From positions 744,001 through 808,000 of the forward strand of contig NZ_LR130759.1 of assembly GCF_900292015.1 (NCBI RefSeq): 64,000 nucleotides of DNA. The letters run 5' to 3'. A program made the position numbers and the translations under genes. Of this stretch, positions 10,129 through 20,151 are shown one piece after another. Below the pieces are notes generated by a model. That model had not been told where the DNA came from and searched no databases. It saw nothing but the letters and a program-made list of their open reading frames with translations. Positions within the stretch are counted from its first letter, which is position 1, and every line of letters begins with the position of its first letter. The DNA comes from Mycobacterium basiliense (GTDB lineage: Bacteria; Actinomycetota; Actinomycetes; Mycobacteriales; Mycobacteriaceae).

Positions 10129-11043
10129 CTATCCATCGCTATCAGGGACAATCACGTGTGTGGGATCGGGTCTCAGCTCTGGGGGGGCCTGGCTGTAGTC
10201 GCCGAATGGGCCGTCGCGGCGCTCGACGGCGGCCCGCACCCCCTGCGTCTCGGCGGTGTTGATGAAGTCCAGCGCGTCGGGGGTGTTGCGCATCAGGCCA
10301 TCGAGAATGCCGCCCAGTGTCTGGGTGGATGCCAGGCCCATGTTCTCGTAGGCCTGGTTGACGATGAGCTTCTGCGCCCGCAGTTGCGACAACGGGATCT
10401 GTGCCAGCTCGGCGGCGATCTCGGCCACCCGCGCCTCGAGCCTCTCGAACGGCACCGCCTCGTTGATCAGCTCGACCTCGGCGGCCTGGACGCCGGTGAG
10501 TGGCCGGCCCGTCAGTGAGTGCCATTTGACCTTGGCCAGGCTTAGCCGGTATAGCCACATCCCGGTCAGATACGCCCCCCACATCCGGCTGTACGGGGTT
10601 CCGATCACGGCGTCGTCGCTGGCGATCACGATATCCGCGCACAGCGCGTAGTCGCTGGCTCCGCCGACGCACCAGCCGTGCACCTGGGCGATCACCGGCT
10701 TGGACGCCCGCCAGATCGCCATGAATTTCTGGGTCGGTCCAGTCTCGCGGGTGCTGACCATCGCGAAGTCTTTCCCCGGATCCCACTGCCCGTTGGTCAT
10801 CATGCCTTCGCCCCAGTGTTGGAAGCCGCCGCCGAAGTCGTAACCGCCGCAGAAGGCGCGGCCGGCGCCGCGCAGCACGATGACTTTGATGTTCTGGTCG
10901 CGCTCGGCCAGGCCGATGGCGGCCTCGATCTCGTCGGGCATGGGCGGAACGATCGTGTTGAGGTGTTCGGGGCGATTCAACGTGACCGTGGCGACCGGGC
11001 CGGCCGTCGAATAGAGCAGCGTCTCGAATTTGGGTGTCGGCAT
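10129..11043 (-). CDS. echA2: enoyl-CoA hydratase/isomerase family protein
   Basis: A 304-residue crotonase-fold protein. TLNRPEHLNTI, VIVLRGAGRAFCGGYDFGGG and KPVIAQVHGWCVGGASDYAL supply the CoA-binding and oxyanion-hole motifs of the family. The segment around residue 140 (AVIGTPYSRMWGAY) replaces the usual acidic catalytic loop, so hydratase chemistry is not certain. Homologues act on acyl-CoA thioesters in the cytoplasm. It is the syntenic counterpart of echA2 (Rv0456c). In H37Rv the mazEF1 toxin-antitoxin genes lie just upstream; here only about 60 bases separate it from the next gene. Confidence 0.87.
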   Translation of the reverse strand: MPTPKFETLLYSTAGPVATVTLNRPEHLNTIVPPMPDEIEAAIGLAERDQNIKVIVLRGAGRAFCGGYDFGGGFQHWGEGMMTNGQWDPGKDFAMVSTRETGPTQKFMAIWRASKPVIAQVHGWCVGGASDYALCADIVIASDDAVIGTPYSRMWGAYLTGMWLYRLSLAKVKWHSLTGRPLTGVQAAEVELINEAVPFERLEARVAEIAAELAQIPLSQLRAQKLIVNQAYENMGLASTQTLGGILDGLMRNTPDALDFINTAETQGVRAAVERRDGPFGDYSQAPPELRPDPTHVIVPDSDG

Positions 11044-11103
11044 AGCCGAAGCGAAGCGGGTGGCGGACTACGGTGTCAAGCGCCACCCGCGACGGGGCAT
11101 CGG

Positions 11104-13251
11104 CTATTGCCGGGCGCCCAGCTTCCGGTGCAGGAACGAGTAGCTCAGGGCCGCCTTGAAGGCCAGCTGCTCGTTGTCGGCAGCGCCGCCGTGTCCACCC
11201 TCGATGTTTTCGTAGTACCAGACCTCATGGTCGAGCGCTTGTAGGGCGGCGGTCATCTTGCGGGCATGACCCGGGTGCACGCGATCGTCGCGAGTCGACG
11301 TGGTCATCAGGATCGGCGGATACTTTCGGTCGGCCGAAATATTTTGGTAGGGCGAGTATTCGGCGATGAACTGCCAGTCCTCCGGGTTCTCGGGATCGCC
11401 GTATTCGGCCATCCAGGACGCCCCGGCCAGCAGCAGGTGGTAGCGCTTCATGTCCAGTAGCGGCACGCTGCAGACCAGGGCGCCGAATTTCTCCGGGAAT
11501 TTGGTCAGCATGATCCCCATCAGCAACCCACCGTTGCTGCCGCCCTGCGCGCCCAACTGGGCCACTGTGGTGATGCCGCGGTTTACCAAGTCGTCGGCCA
11601 CCGCGACGAAATCCTCAGCCACTTTGTGCCGGCCCGCACGCATGGCCTGGGTGTGCCAGCCGGGTCCGTACTCGCCCCCGCCGCGGATATTGGCCAATGC
11701 GTAGGTTCCGCCGCGGGCCAGCCATAGTCGACCGAGCACGCCACTGTAACCAGGGGTATTCGATGTCTCAAATCCACCGTAGCCGTACAGCAGGGTGGGG
11801 CCGGGACCCTGCGCGTCGGCGTGGCCGACCACAAAGTACGGAATCGATGTGCCGTCCGCGGATGCTGCGAAATGCTGTGTAACCGTGATGTTTTCGTCAT
11901 CAAAAAAGGACGGTGCCGACTTGATCTGCTCGAGTTCTCCAATGCCGGTGCCGCGCATTAGCCGTGATGGGGTGTCGAAACCGCTTGAATCGAGGAAGAA
12001 TTCGTCACTCTTGTCGTCGGCGGCAACGATCACGGTGTTGGTCGCGGCAGGGATGCCGGAGAGCGGTTCACGCCGCCAGCTGCCTGGGGTGACAATTTCG
12101 ACGCGGCTGGCGACGTCGGCCAACGTGACGATCAGCAAGCGACCTTGAGTCCAGGCGTAGTGGTTGAGCGCGGTGTGTTCATCGGGTTCGAAAACCACGA
12201 GCAATTGCGCAGTGCCGGCCAGGAATTCGTTGTAGTCAGTGACCAGCAGGGACCCCGCGGTGTAGGTGGTGGTGCCCAATGCCCAGTCGGTGCGTAGCTC
12301 GATCAACAACCAATCGCGGTGCACCGACACGCCGGCATCGGTCGGTGCGTCAATCCGGATTAGCTCCGTGCCCCGTAGTTCGTACACCTCGTCGTTCCAG
12401 AAGTCGGTTGCGCGGGAAATCATGGTGCGCTGGTAACCGGGCGTCCGATCCACCGACGCGGCGACGCTCACGTCGCTGCGGGTGCCCTCGAAGACGGTGT
12501 CGGCGTCGTCCAGCGGGGTTCCCCGGCGCCACCGCTTGACCACACGTGGGTAGCCGGATTCGGTGAGCGAATCGGCACCGAAGTCCGTGCTCACCAACAC
12601 GGTATCCGGGTCTTCCCAAGTCACCCGGGACTTGGCTTCGGCAAGCTCGAACCCGTCGATAACGAATTCGCGTGTCAACATGTCGAATTCACGTATGATG
12701 CAAGCGTCGGAGCCGCCGCGGGACAGCGCGATCAGGGCGCGACTGTAATCGGGTTCGATGACACGGGCGCCGGCCCACACCCATTTTTCGTCGTCAGCAC
12801 GCCCCAGCTCATCGACGTCGATCAGCACGTCCCATTCGGGGGAGTCGGTACGGTAGCTCTCCAGTCTGGTGCGCCGCCACAGCCCGCGGGGGTTGGCGGC
12901 GTCACGCCAGAAGTTGTACAGGTACTCTCCGCGCCGCACCACATACGGAATTCGGGTGTCGGTATCGAGTACCTCTAGCGCCTCGGTACGCATCCGTTCG
13001 AACTCCGCTTCGAACTGACCACCGCAGAACTCGGCGGTGGTCAGTTCGTTTCGTGCACGGACCCAATTCAGCGCCTCCTCGCCGGTGACATTCTCGAGCC
13101 ACAAGTACGGGTCGCTATTGTCGGGGACGGCTGCAGATGTCGCAGATGTCGCAGAAGACGCAGAAGTCGCAGAAGACGCAGAAGACGCAGATGTCGCAGA
13201 AGACGCAGAAGACGCAGAAGACGCAGAAGACGCAGAAGTCGCAGAAGCCAT
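11104..13251 (-). CDS. prolyl oligopeptidase family (S9A) serine peptidase with repeat-coded N-terminus
   Basis: A 715-residue protein. After a 40-residue Ser/Ala/Thr tract come PYLWLENVTGEEALNWV (S9A N-terminus), a beta-propeller region, and an alpha/beta hydrolase domain with the nucleophile motif GGSNGG (GAQGGSNGGLLMG) and a C-terminal His in NIEGGHGGAADNEQ. Such enzymes cut peptides after proline; it is cytoplasmic unless the odd N-terminus acts as a signal, which it does not resemble. The Rv0457c counterpart is about 40 residues shorter as I recall. The Ser/Ala tract is coded by a 9-bp tandem repeat, so the true start could lie after it. Confidence 0.85.
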   Translation of the reverse strand: MASATSASSASSASSASSATSASSASSATSASSATSATSAAVPDNSDPYLWLENVTGEEALNWVRARNELTTAEFCGGQFEAEFERMRTEALEVLDTDTRIPYVVRRGEYLYNFWRDAANPRGLWRRTRLESYRTDSPEWDVLIDVDELGRADDEKWVWAGARVIEPDYSRALIALSRGGSDACIIREFDMLTREFVIDGFELAEAKSRVTWEDPDTVLVSTDFGADSLTESGYPRVVKRWRRGTPLDDADTVFEGTRSDVSVAASVDRTPGYQRTMISRATDFWNDEVYELRGTELIRIDAPTDAGVSVHRDWLLIELRTDWALGTTTYTAGSLLVTDYNEFLAGTAQLLVVFEPDEHTALNHYAWTQGRLLIVTLADVASRVEIVTPGSWRREPLSGIPAATNTVIVAADDKSDEFFLDSSGFDTPSRLMRGTGIGELEQIKSAPSFFDDENITVTQHFAASADGTSIPYFVVGHADAQGPGPTLLYGYGGFETSNTPGYSGVLGRLWLARGGTYALANIRGGGEYGPGWHTQAMRAGRHKVAEDFVAVADDLVNRGITTVAQLGAQGGSNGGLLMGIMLTKFPEKFGALVCSVPLLDMKRYHLLLAGASWMAEYGDPENPEDWQFIAEYSPYQNISADRKYPPILMTTSTRDDRVHPGHARKMTAALQALDHEVWYYENIEGGHGGAADNEQLAFKAALSYSFLHRKLGARQ
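13132..13248. repeat. 9-bp tandem repeat, 13 copies, inside the peptidase N-terminus
   Basis: Thirteen contiguous 9-base units, mostly CGCAGAAGA with variants CGCAGATGT, CGCAGAAGT and one TGCAGATGT, end directly at the start codon of the peptidase gene. On the coding strand each unit gives Ser-Ser-Ala, Thr-Ser-Ala or a close variant. The unit length is a multiple of three, so copy-number change alters protein length but not frame. Confidence 0.95.
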
Positions 13252-13315
13252 GAGAAACCATTGTGGCCCCAGCGGTAGTGTGAGCTGTATTACGTGATCT
13301 ATCTAGGAGCCGAAG

Positions 13316-14838
<1,523 letters not shown>

Positions 14839-14839
<1 letters not shown>

Positions 14840-15342
14840 TGGGCGCGTCGCGCACCGCCCCACCCGGGGTGGTGATCACCGCCGCCGCCGCCGAACTGCT
14901 TGGCCGACTGCAGGGCCGCCATGGGCCGGTGATGTTCCACCAGTCCGGTGGATGCTGCGACGGGTCGTCGCCGATGTGCTATCCACGCGGGGACTTTCTG
15001 GTCGGCGATCGCGACGTCTTGCTGGGCGTGCTGGACATCGGCGCAGACGGCGTGCCGGTATGGATCTCGGGCCCGCAGTATCAGGCCCACTACCTGGGTG
15101 ACAAGCACACCCAATTGGTGATCGATGTCGTGCCTGGGCGCGGCAGCGGGTTCAGCCTGGAAGCGCCCGAGGGTCTGCGCTTCCTCAGTCGCGGCCGGGT
15201 CTTCACCGACGAAGAGAAAGCGCTGCTGGAAGCGGTACCGGTGATCACCGGCGCCGCCTATGAGCGTGGAGCACGCCCGCCGATACGAGGTGAGGTCGTC
15301 GCCGACAACGCGCCGGGAGCGTGCCGGGCCACCCGCCGGTAA
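14839..15342 (+). CDS. DUF779 protein linked to aldehyde dehydrogenase
   Basis: A 167-residue protein starting in the TGATG overlap with the aldehyde dehydrogenase. The DUF779 core FHQSGGCCDGSSPMCY, with four closely spaced cysteines including a Cys-Cys pair, is at about residues 35-50, followed by DFLVGDRDVLLGVLD. The cysteines could bind a metal or take part in redox chemistry, but the family function is unknown. Tight coupling implies it assists the dehydrogenase. It is the Rv0459 counterpart. Confidence 0.85.
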
Positions 15343-15362
15343 CCGCAGTAAGGTCGTAAAAC

Positions 15363-15641
15363 GTGATCCCCCTTCCGCGTGCGTGGCTGCTGACCAGCGC
15401 CATGCTGGTCGGTTGTGCTGTCGGGATGCTGGCCGGGCTGGCGTCCACGGTGCTGGTCCATAGCAGGATCCGGCCGGATGTCGTCATCGCTTTGGTGGTG
15501 GGGGTTCCCAGCGTGCTCGGGATGCTGGTAATTCTCTTCTCGGGGCGGCGGTGGGTGACGTTGTTGGGTGCGTTCATCCTCGCGTTGGCCCCGGGTTGGT
15601 TCGGTCTGCTGGTGGCGATCCAGGTGGCTTCCAGTGGCTGA
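15363..15641 (+). CDS. small membrane protein (Rv0460 type)
   Basis: A 92-residue hydrophobic protein from a GTG start with three likely membrane segments (SAMLVGCAVGMLAGLAS; VVIALVVGVPSVLGMLVIL; LGAFILALAPGWFGLLVAI). It has no catalytic motif and no known function. Its 3' end overlaps the next gene by 8 bases, so the two are probably translated together. Confidence 0.7.
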   Translation: MIPLPRAWLLTSAMLVGCAVGMLAGLASTVLVHSRIRPDVVIALVVGVPSVLGMLVILFSGRRWVTLLGAFILALAPGWFGLLVAIQVASSG

Positions 15642-16227
15642 CAAAGACCTTGACCAAGATCGCGACGAATCGAGCCCGGGCACCGAGCCGTTCGTCCCGG
15701 ACTTCGACACCGGGGTGCAGTCGGTGCCCTTCGTGCCCGACTTCGACACCGACTCAAGACCGGTCGTGTCGTTGGCGGGGGTAGCGACGGATTCGAAGAA
15801 GCCGGCGGCCGAACCCGAGGCACTGACCGACACCGCTGCCGACCAGGATCCGGGGTCCGACGCGGCGGCCACCCACGTGCAGTCGGTCACCGTGCCCGGG
15901 CGTTATGTCTACCTCAAGTGGTGGAAGCTCCTGCTGGTAGTTCTCGGCGTTTGGTTCGCCGCCGCCGAGGTCGGGCTCAGCTTGTTCTACTGGTGGTTCC
16001 ACACCATCGATAAGACACCTTCGGTGTTTGTGGTGTTGGTCTATGTGGTGGTGTGCACCGTGGGCGGCCTGATGCTGTCAATGGTGCAGGGGAGGCCAAT
16101 GGTCACGGCCTTGTCGCTGGCCGTGATGTCCTCGCCGTTCGCCTCTGTCGCGGCGGCGGCGCCACTCTACGGCTCCTACTTCTGTGAGCACGCCAGCCGC
16201 TGTCTGATCGGCGTCATCCCCTATTGA
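15634..16227 (+). CDS. membrane protein with acidic disordered N-terminus (Rv0461 type)
   Basis: A 197-residue protein beginning at GTG 15634 inside the end of the previous gene. Residues 1-95 are acidic and disordered, with PFVPDFDT occurring twice 15 residues apart. The second half has three membrane segments (WWKLLLVVLGVWFAAAEVG; VFVVLVYVVVCTVGGLMLS; ALSLAVMSSPFASVAAAA). A Cys pair near the C-terminus (YFCEHASRC) may form a disulfide. Function unknown; the upstream start at 15568 is rejected because it would encode an Arg/Trp-rich shadow. Confidence 0.7.
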   Translation: MADKDLDQDRDESSPGTEPFVPDFDTGVQSVPFVPDFDTDSRPVVSLAGVATDSKKPAAEPEALTDTAADQDPGSDAAATHVQSVTVPGRYVYLKWWKLLLVVLGVWFAAAEVGLSLFYWWFHTIDKTPSVFVVLVYVVVCTVGGLMLSMVQGRPMVTALSLAVMSSPFASVAAAAPLYGSYFCEHASRCLIGVIPY

Positions 16228-16299
16228 GGTGCCCGCTGTTGGTTAGTGGCCCGGGGTAGGCCCACGCCCTCCGGGCGCCTGACCACTAGGGTAGGTGCC

Positions 16300-17694
16300 G
16301 TGACTCACTATGACGTCGTCGTCCTCGGAGCCGGTCCCGGGGGATACGTGGCCGCTATTCGTTCCGCGCAGCTCGGACTGAACACCGCAATCGTCGAGCC
16401 GAAGTACTGGGGTGGGGTCTGCCTCAACGTCGGGTGCATCCCGTCCAAGGCATTGCTGCGCAACGCCGAACTGGCCCACATCTTCACCAAGGACGCTAAG
16501 ACATTTGGTATCAGCGGTGAGGCCACCTTCGACTATGGAGTCGCCTTCGACCGCAGTCGCAAGGTGGCCGATGGCCGCGTCGCCGGCGTGCACTTCTTGA
16601 TGAAGAAGAACAAGATCACCGAGATCCACGGGTACGGCAAATTTACCGACGCCCACACGCTGGCAGTCGACCTGAATGACGGCGGCACCGAAACGGTGAC
16701 GTTCGACAACGCCATCATCGCTACCGGCAGCAGCACCCGGCTGGTCCCGGGCACATCGCTATCGGCCAACGTGGTCACCTACGAGGAACAGATCCTGTCG
16801 CGGGAGTTGCCGAAGTCGATCGTTATCGCCGGAGCCGGTGCCATCGGTATGGAGTTCGGCTATGTGCTGAAGAACTACGGTGTCGACGTCACCATTGTGG
16901 AATTCCTGCCGCGTGCCCTGCCCAACGAGGACGCCGAAGTGTCCAAGGAGATCGAGCGGCAGTTCAAGAAGTTGGGCGTCAAGATCCTCACCGGCACCAA
17001 GGTGGAGTCCATCTCCGACAACGGCTCTGAGGTGACGGTGGTGGTGAGCAAGGACGGAAAGTCCGACGAGATCAAGACCGAGAGGGTGTTGCAGGCCATC
17101 GGTTTTGCGCCCAACGTCGAGGGTTACGGACTGGACAAGGCCGGCGTTGCGCTCACCGACCGCAAAGCCATCGGCATCGGTGACTATATGCAGACCAGTG
17201 TTCCGCACATCTACGCCATTGGCGATGTCACCGGGCAGCTGATGTTGGCCCACGTCGCAGAGGCCATGGGAGTTGTGGCGGCCGAAACCATCGCCGGCGC
17301 AGAGACTTTGGCCCTCGGCGACTACCGCATGTTGCCGCGTGCCACGTTCTGCCAGCCGCAGGTGGCCAGCTTCGGGCTGACCGAGCAGCAGGCCCGCGAC
17401 GAAGGCTATGACGTCGTGGTCGCCAAATTCCCGTTTACCGCCAACGGCAAGGCGCACGGTCTGGGCGACCCCAGCGGTTTCGCCAAACTGGTGGCCGACG
17501 CCAAACACGGCGAGCTGCTGGGTGGGCATCTGGTTGGTCACGATGTGTCCGAGCTGTTGCCGGAGTTGACCCTGGCGCAGAAGTGGGACCTCACGGCCAA
17601 CGAGCTGGCCCGCAACGTGCACACGCACCCGACCATGTCAGAGGCACTGCAGGAGTGTTTCCACGGCCTGACCGGCCACATGATCAACTTCTGA
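16300..17694 (+). CDS. lpdC: dihydrolipoamide dehydrogenase (E3)
   Basis: A 464-residue flavoprotein, the same length as M. tuberculosis Lpd. It reoxidises dihydrolipoamide with NAD+ as E3 of pyruvate and branched-chain ketoacid dehydrogenase complexes, and also serves the mycobacterial peroxiredoxin system. Motifs: FAD-binding [14 protein letters not shown], redox disulfide [13 protein letters not shown]-binding [17 protein letters not shown] contact [14 protein letters not shown], and the active-site [10 protein letters not shown] near the C-terminus. GTG 16300 is chosen because it begins exactly at the conserved THYDVVV N-terminus. Confidence 0.97.
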   Translation: MTHYDVVVLGAGPGGYVAAIRSAQLGLNTAIVEPKYWGGVCLNVGCIPSKALLRNAELAHIFTKDAKTFGISGEATFDYGVAFDRSRKVADGRVAGVHFLMKKNKITEIHGYGKFTDAHTLAVDLNDGGTETVTFDNAIIATGSSTRLVPGTSLSANVVTYEEQILSRELPKSIVIAGAGAIGMEFGYVLKNYGVDVTIVEFLPRALPNEDAEVSKEIERQFKKLGVKILTGTKVESISDNGSEVTVVVSKDGKSDEIKTERVLQAIGFAPNVEGYGLDKAGVALTDRKAIGIGDYMQTSVPHIYAIGDVTGQLMLAHVAEAMGVVAAETIAGAETLALGDYRMLPRATFCQPQVASFGLTEQQARDEGYDVVVAKFPFTANGKAHGLGDPSGFAKLVADAKHGELLGGHLVGHDVSELLPELTLAQKWDLTANELARNVHTHPTMSEALQECFHGLTGHMINF

Positions 17695-17702
17695 GCGCCT
17701 AG

Positions 17703-17978
17703 ATGCTCCGCGCCGAGACCGTGCTAGCTGCCGCTGGCGGCGTGGCTGCCGGCTACGTCCTATGGCTGGTGGCGATTTCGATCGGTGACGACGTCACGAC
17801 GGTGAGCAATTGGAGCCTGGCGGTGCTGCTGCTGTCCGTCGTGCTGGCGATTGGCGCAGCGGTGGTGGGTATGGCGATGCGCTGGCGCGGCAAGTCGGCG
17901 TGGTCTGCGTTTGCCTTTGGCCTGCCGATTCTGCCCGTGGTGATGACGTTGGCGGTCCTGGCCGACCTATATTTCTGA
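17703..17978 (+). CDS. small membrane protein (Rv0463 type)
   Basis: A 91-residue protein starting 8 bases after the lpdC stop, with three hydrophobic stretches (VLAAAGGVAAGYVLWLVAI; LAVLLLSVVLAIGAAVVGMA; FGLPILPVVMTLAVLADLY). It has no recognisable domain. It is likely the last gene of the lpdC transcript. It ends 15 bases before the convergent AhpD-like gene. Confidence 0.7.
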   Translation: MLRAETVLAAAGGVAAGYVLWLVAISIGDDVTTVSNWSLAVLLLSVVLAIGAAVVGMAMRWRGKSAWSAFAFGLPILPVVMTLAVLADLYF

Positions 17979-17993
17979 CGATGTTGTGGCCGG

Positions 17994-18569
17994 CTATCGC
18001 GGGTTGTCCAACGGGATGTCGAGTGCGCTGATCGTAGCGGCCAGCCCGTCGTATTGCGTTGCCAGCATGCAGAATTCGATCAACCGTTGTCGATTGAGGT
18101 GAGCTGCCAGCTGCTCCCAGGTTTCCGCGCTGATCGAACGGTCGGTGATCAACTCGTCGGTCGCCGTCAACAGCGCCTGTTGCCGGGCACTCAATACCTT
18201 TCGCGGCCCGTCCCCCTGGGGAACCTCCGGCCAGGCGAAGATCGTCGCCTGCGTTTGGGCATCCAGCCCGGCGGCGCGCGCCATCCGGCGATGGTGTTGC
18301 AGCTCGTACTCACACGAGCGCAGATGCGCGACGCGCAGGATCACCAACTCGGTATCGATCCGGGGTAGCCGCCCCTGCAGCAGCCGGCCGCCATAGATCA
18401 GCCAGGCCCAGAACAGCGACTGGCGATAGCCCAGGGTGGTGAACAGATGCATCTCCGGCGCCCGCACCGCGCGGGCGCCCAGCTTCGCGAGCACCCAGTT
18501 GATCGGTCCCAGCTGGCGTAGCCGGCCCGACGGAATCCGGGCGAGCTGGCCGTCCGCCTCGCCGCTCAT
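17994..18569 (-). CDS. carboxymuconolactone decarboxylase/AhpD-like protein
   Basis: A 191-residue all-helical protein. The core LRVAHLRSCEYELQHHRRMARAAG matches the CMD/AhpD family helix in its Cys, Glu and double-His positions, but only one Cys is present, so an AhpD-type disulfide reductase activity is unlikely; family members of this type are often decarboxylase- or peroxidase-like proteins of unknown role. The ATG at 18569 overlaps the ramB stop as ATGA, so it is co-translated with the regulator. It is the Rv0464c counterpart. Confidence 0.82.
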   Translation of the reverse strand: MSGEADGQLARIPSGRLRQLGPINWVLAKLGARAVRAPEMHLFTTLGYRQSLFWAWLIYGGRLLQGRLPRIDTELVILRVAHLRSCEYELQHHRRMARAAGLDAQTQATIFAWPEVPQGDGPRKVLSARQQALLTATDELITDRSISAETWEQLAAHLNRQRLIEFCMLATQYDGLAATISALDIPLDNPR

Positions 18570-19990
18570 GGTTGTTTCACTAGGTAGGGGGACACGGTGC
18601 TGCGATGTTCGTCGAGATCGAGCGCGCGCCCGAGAGCGGGGAATGCTCGTTGCGGGCAATTGTCGCGTTCGCAGACTCGACAACCGGCGCCGATCGGTGT
18701 GGCTGCAACGTTCGGGTCGCCGGACAAATCGAGTCCTTCCGAGTAGACGAGCCGGTGCGCGTGGCGAAGCTCGCAGCCCAGCCCGATCGCGAAGGTCTTA
18801 CCGGGCTGACCATACCGGGCCGCGCGTCGCTCCACGGTACGGGCCACCCACATATAGTTGCGGCCGTCGGGCATCTGGGCTATCTGCACCAGGATTTTGC
18901 CTGGATTGGCAAATGTCTCGTACACGTTCCACAATGGGCAGGTTCCTCCGCTGGAGGAGAAGTGAAAACCGGTGGCCGACTGTCGCTTTGACATATTGCC
19001 CGCCCGGTCGACCCGGATGAACGAGAACGGCACCCCGCGCATCGAGGGGCGCTGCAGCGTGGAGAGCCGGTGCGCGATGGTCTCGTAGCTCACCGAGTAG
19101 AACGCCGAAAGACGCTCGACGTCGTAGCGGAAATTCTCTGCGACATCGTGGAACTGGCGGTAGGGCAACACCGCTGCCGCGGCGAAGTAGTTGGCCAGCC
19201 CGAGGCGGGCCAGCGTGCGCGATTCCGCACTGGTGAACTTGCCGTCGGTGACCATGGCGTCGATCAGCTCGCCGAACTCGAGATAGGCCAGTTCGGCGGC
19301 CATCTTGAAGACCTGCTGACCCGAGGCGAGGTGATTGCTGATTTCCAGTGTCTTGGCCTTTGGGTCGTAGCGGTGTAGCACGGTATCGCCGAGGTCGATC
19401 CGTTTGGTGATCCGCACTCCGTGCACCTCGGTGAGTCGGCGGGTCAGCTCGCTGCCCAGGTCGCCATGGTGCATTCGCATCTGGATGGTCAGGTCTTCGG
19501 CGGCGGCGTCCAGCTCATGCAGATAGTTCTGGCGTTGGTAGAAGTAGTCGCGGACCTCTTCATGCGGCATGGAGATCGACCCGGTGCCGCTACCGTCGGA
19601 GTAGCGCTCTTCGGTGGCCGCCGCCAGCTGGGCGGTGGTGATCCGGTATCGCCGGTGCAGATTAACCATGGCCCGGGCCAGCACGGGATGGGCGGCAACC
19701 ATTTCGGCGACTTCGGGCGCGTCGACATCAATGTCTAGGTCGCGATCCATGGTCACCTCGCGCAGCTCGGCGACCAGCCGCGTGTCGTCCTGGGGGGCGA
19801 AGAAGGTCGCGTCCACGCCAAACATCTCGGTGATGCGCAACAGCACGGCCACGGTCAGCGGGCGGACGTCGTGCTCGATCTGGTTGAGGTAGCTCGGCGA
19901 AATGTCCAGCATTTGAGCCAGTCCGGCCTGGCTGAAACCGCGCTCGCTACGTAGCTGGCGGACGCGCGAACCGACGAACGTCTTGCTCAC
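18566..19990 (-). CDS. ramB: RamB transcriptional regulator of acetate/glyoxylate metabolism
   Basis: A 474-residue regulator from a GTG start. Residues 9-65 are a Cro/cI helix-turn-helix (RQLRSERGFSQAGLAQMLD, then ISPSYLNQIEHDVRPLT). The middle is an IrrE/ImmA-like segment (MAAELAYLEFGELIDAM), and the C-terminal domain has cysteines (GAGCRVCERDNCPQRAFP). RamB controls the glyoxylate cycle in Corynebacterium and represses icl1 in M. tuberculosis. Here icl1 is 1.2 kb away on the other strand, with RamB-like motifs before both genes (20030-20041 and 21039-21082). It heads a two-gene unit with the AhpD-like gene. Confidence 0.92.
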   Translation of the reverse strand: MSKTFVGSRVRQLRSERGFSQAGLAQMLDISPSYLNQIEHDVRPLTVAVLLRITEMFGVDATFFAPQDDTRLVAELREVTMDRDLDIDVDAPEVAEMVAAHPVLARAMVNLHRRYRITTAQLAAATEERYSDGSGTGSISMPHEEVRDYFYQRQNYLHELDAAAEDLTIQMRMHHGDLGSELTRRLTEVHGVRITKRIDLGDTVLHRYDPKAKTLEISNHLASGQQVFKMAAELAYLEFGELIDAMVTDGKFTSAESRTLARLGLANYFAAAAVLPYRQFHDVAENFRYDVERLSAFYSVSYETIAHRLSTLQRPSMRGVPFSFIRVDRAGNMSKRQSATGFHFSSSGGTCPLWNVYETFANPGKILVQIAQMPDGRNYMWVARTVERRAARYGQPGKTFAIGLGCELRHAHRLVYSEGLDLSGDPNVAATPIGAGCRVCERDNCPQRAFPALGRALDLDEHRSTVSPYLVKQP

Positions 19991-20029
19991 TCACCTGAGC
20001 GTACGCGGGCCTGTGAAGACATGATTCGC

Positions 20030-20041
20030 ATAGTTTGCATG
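20030..20041. promoter_or_regulatory. candidate RamB box before ramB
   Basis: ATAGTTTGCATG contains the AGTTTGCA core of the corynebacterial/mycobacterial RamB motif (A-rich, then CTTTGCAAA). It lies about 40 bases upstream of the ramB GTG. RamB autorepression is known from C. glutamicum and M. tuberculosis; binding here is inferred. Confidence 0.4.
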
Positions 20042-20151
20042 ACCGTTGAGATGGGCACCCGATTGGTGTTTTCCAGGTGTCGTTGGCATTATTCGCAGCT
20101 AGGCTCTCAGGGCAGACCTGGGGTTCACGAGAATGAGACGGGGAATAGGCC

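Noticed and set aside
10142..11086. 314-codon minus-strand frame overlapping echA2
   Set aside because: It is a different frame of the echA2 gene with Arg/Pro-rich composition and no motifs.
13132..13248. Phase-variable frameshift repeat
   Set aside because: The unit is 9 bases, a multiple of three, so copy-number change cannot shift the frame.
13037..13297. Plus-strand frame through the 9-bp repeat reading AEDAEDAEVAED
   Set aside because: It is the antisense reading of the peptidase repeat; the peptidase frame has matching conserved domains downstream.
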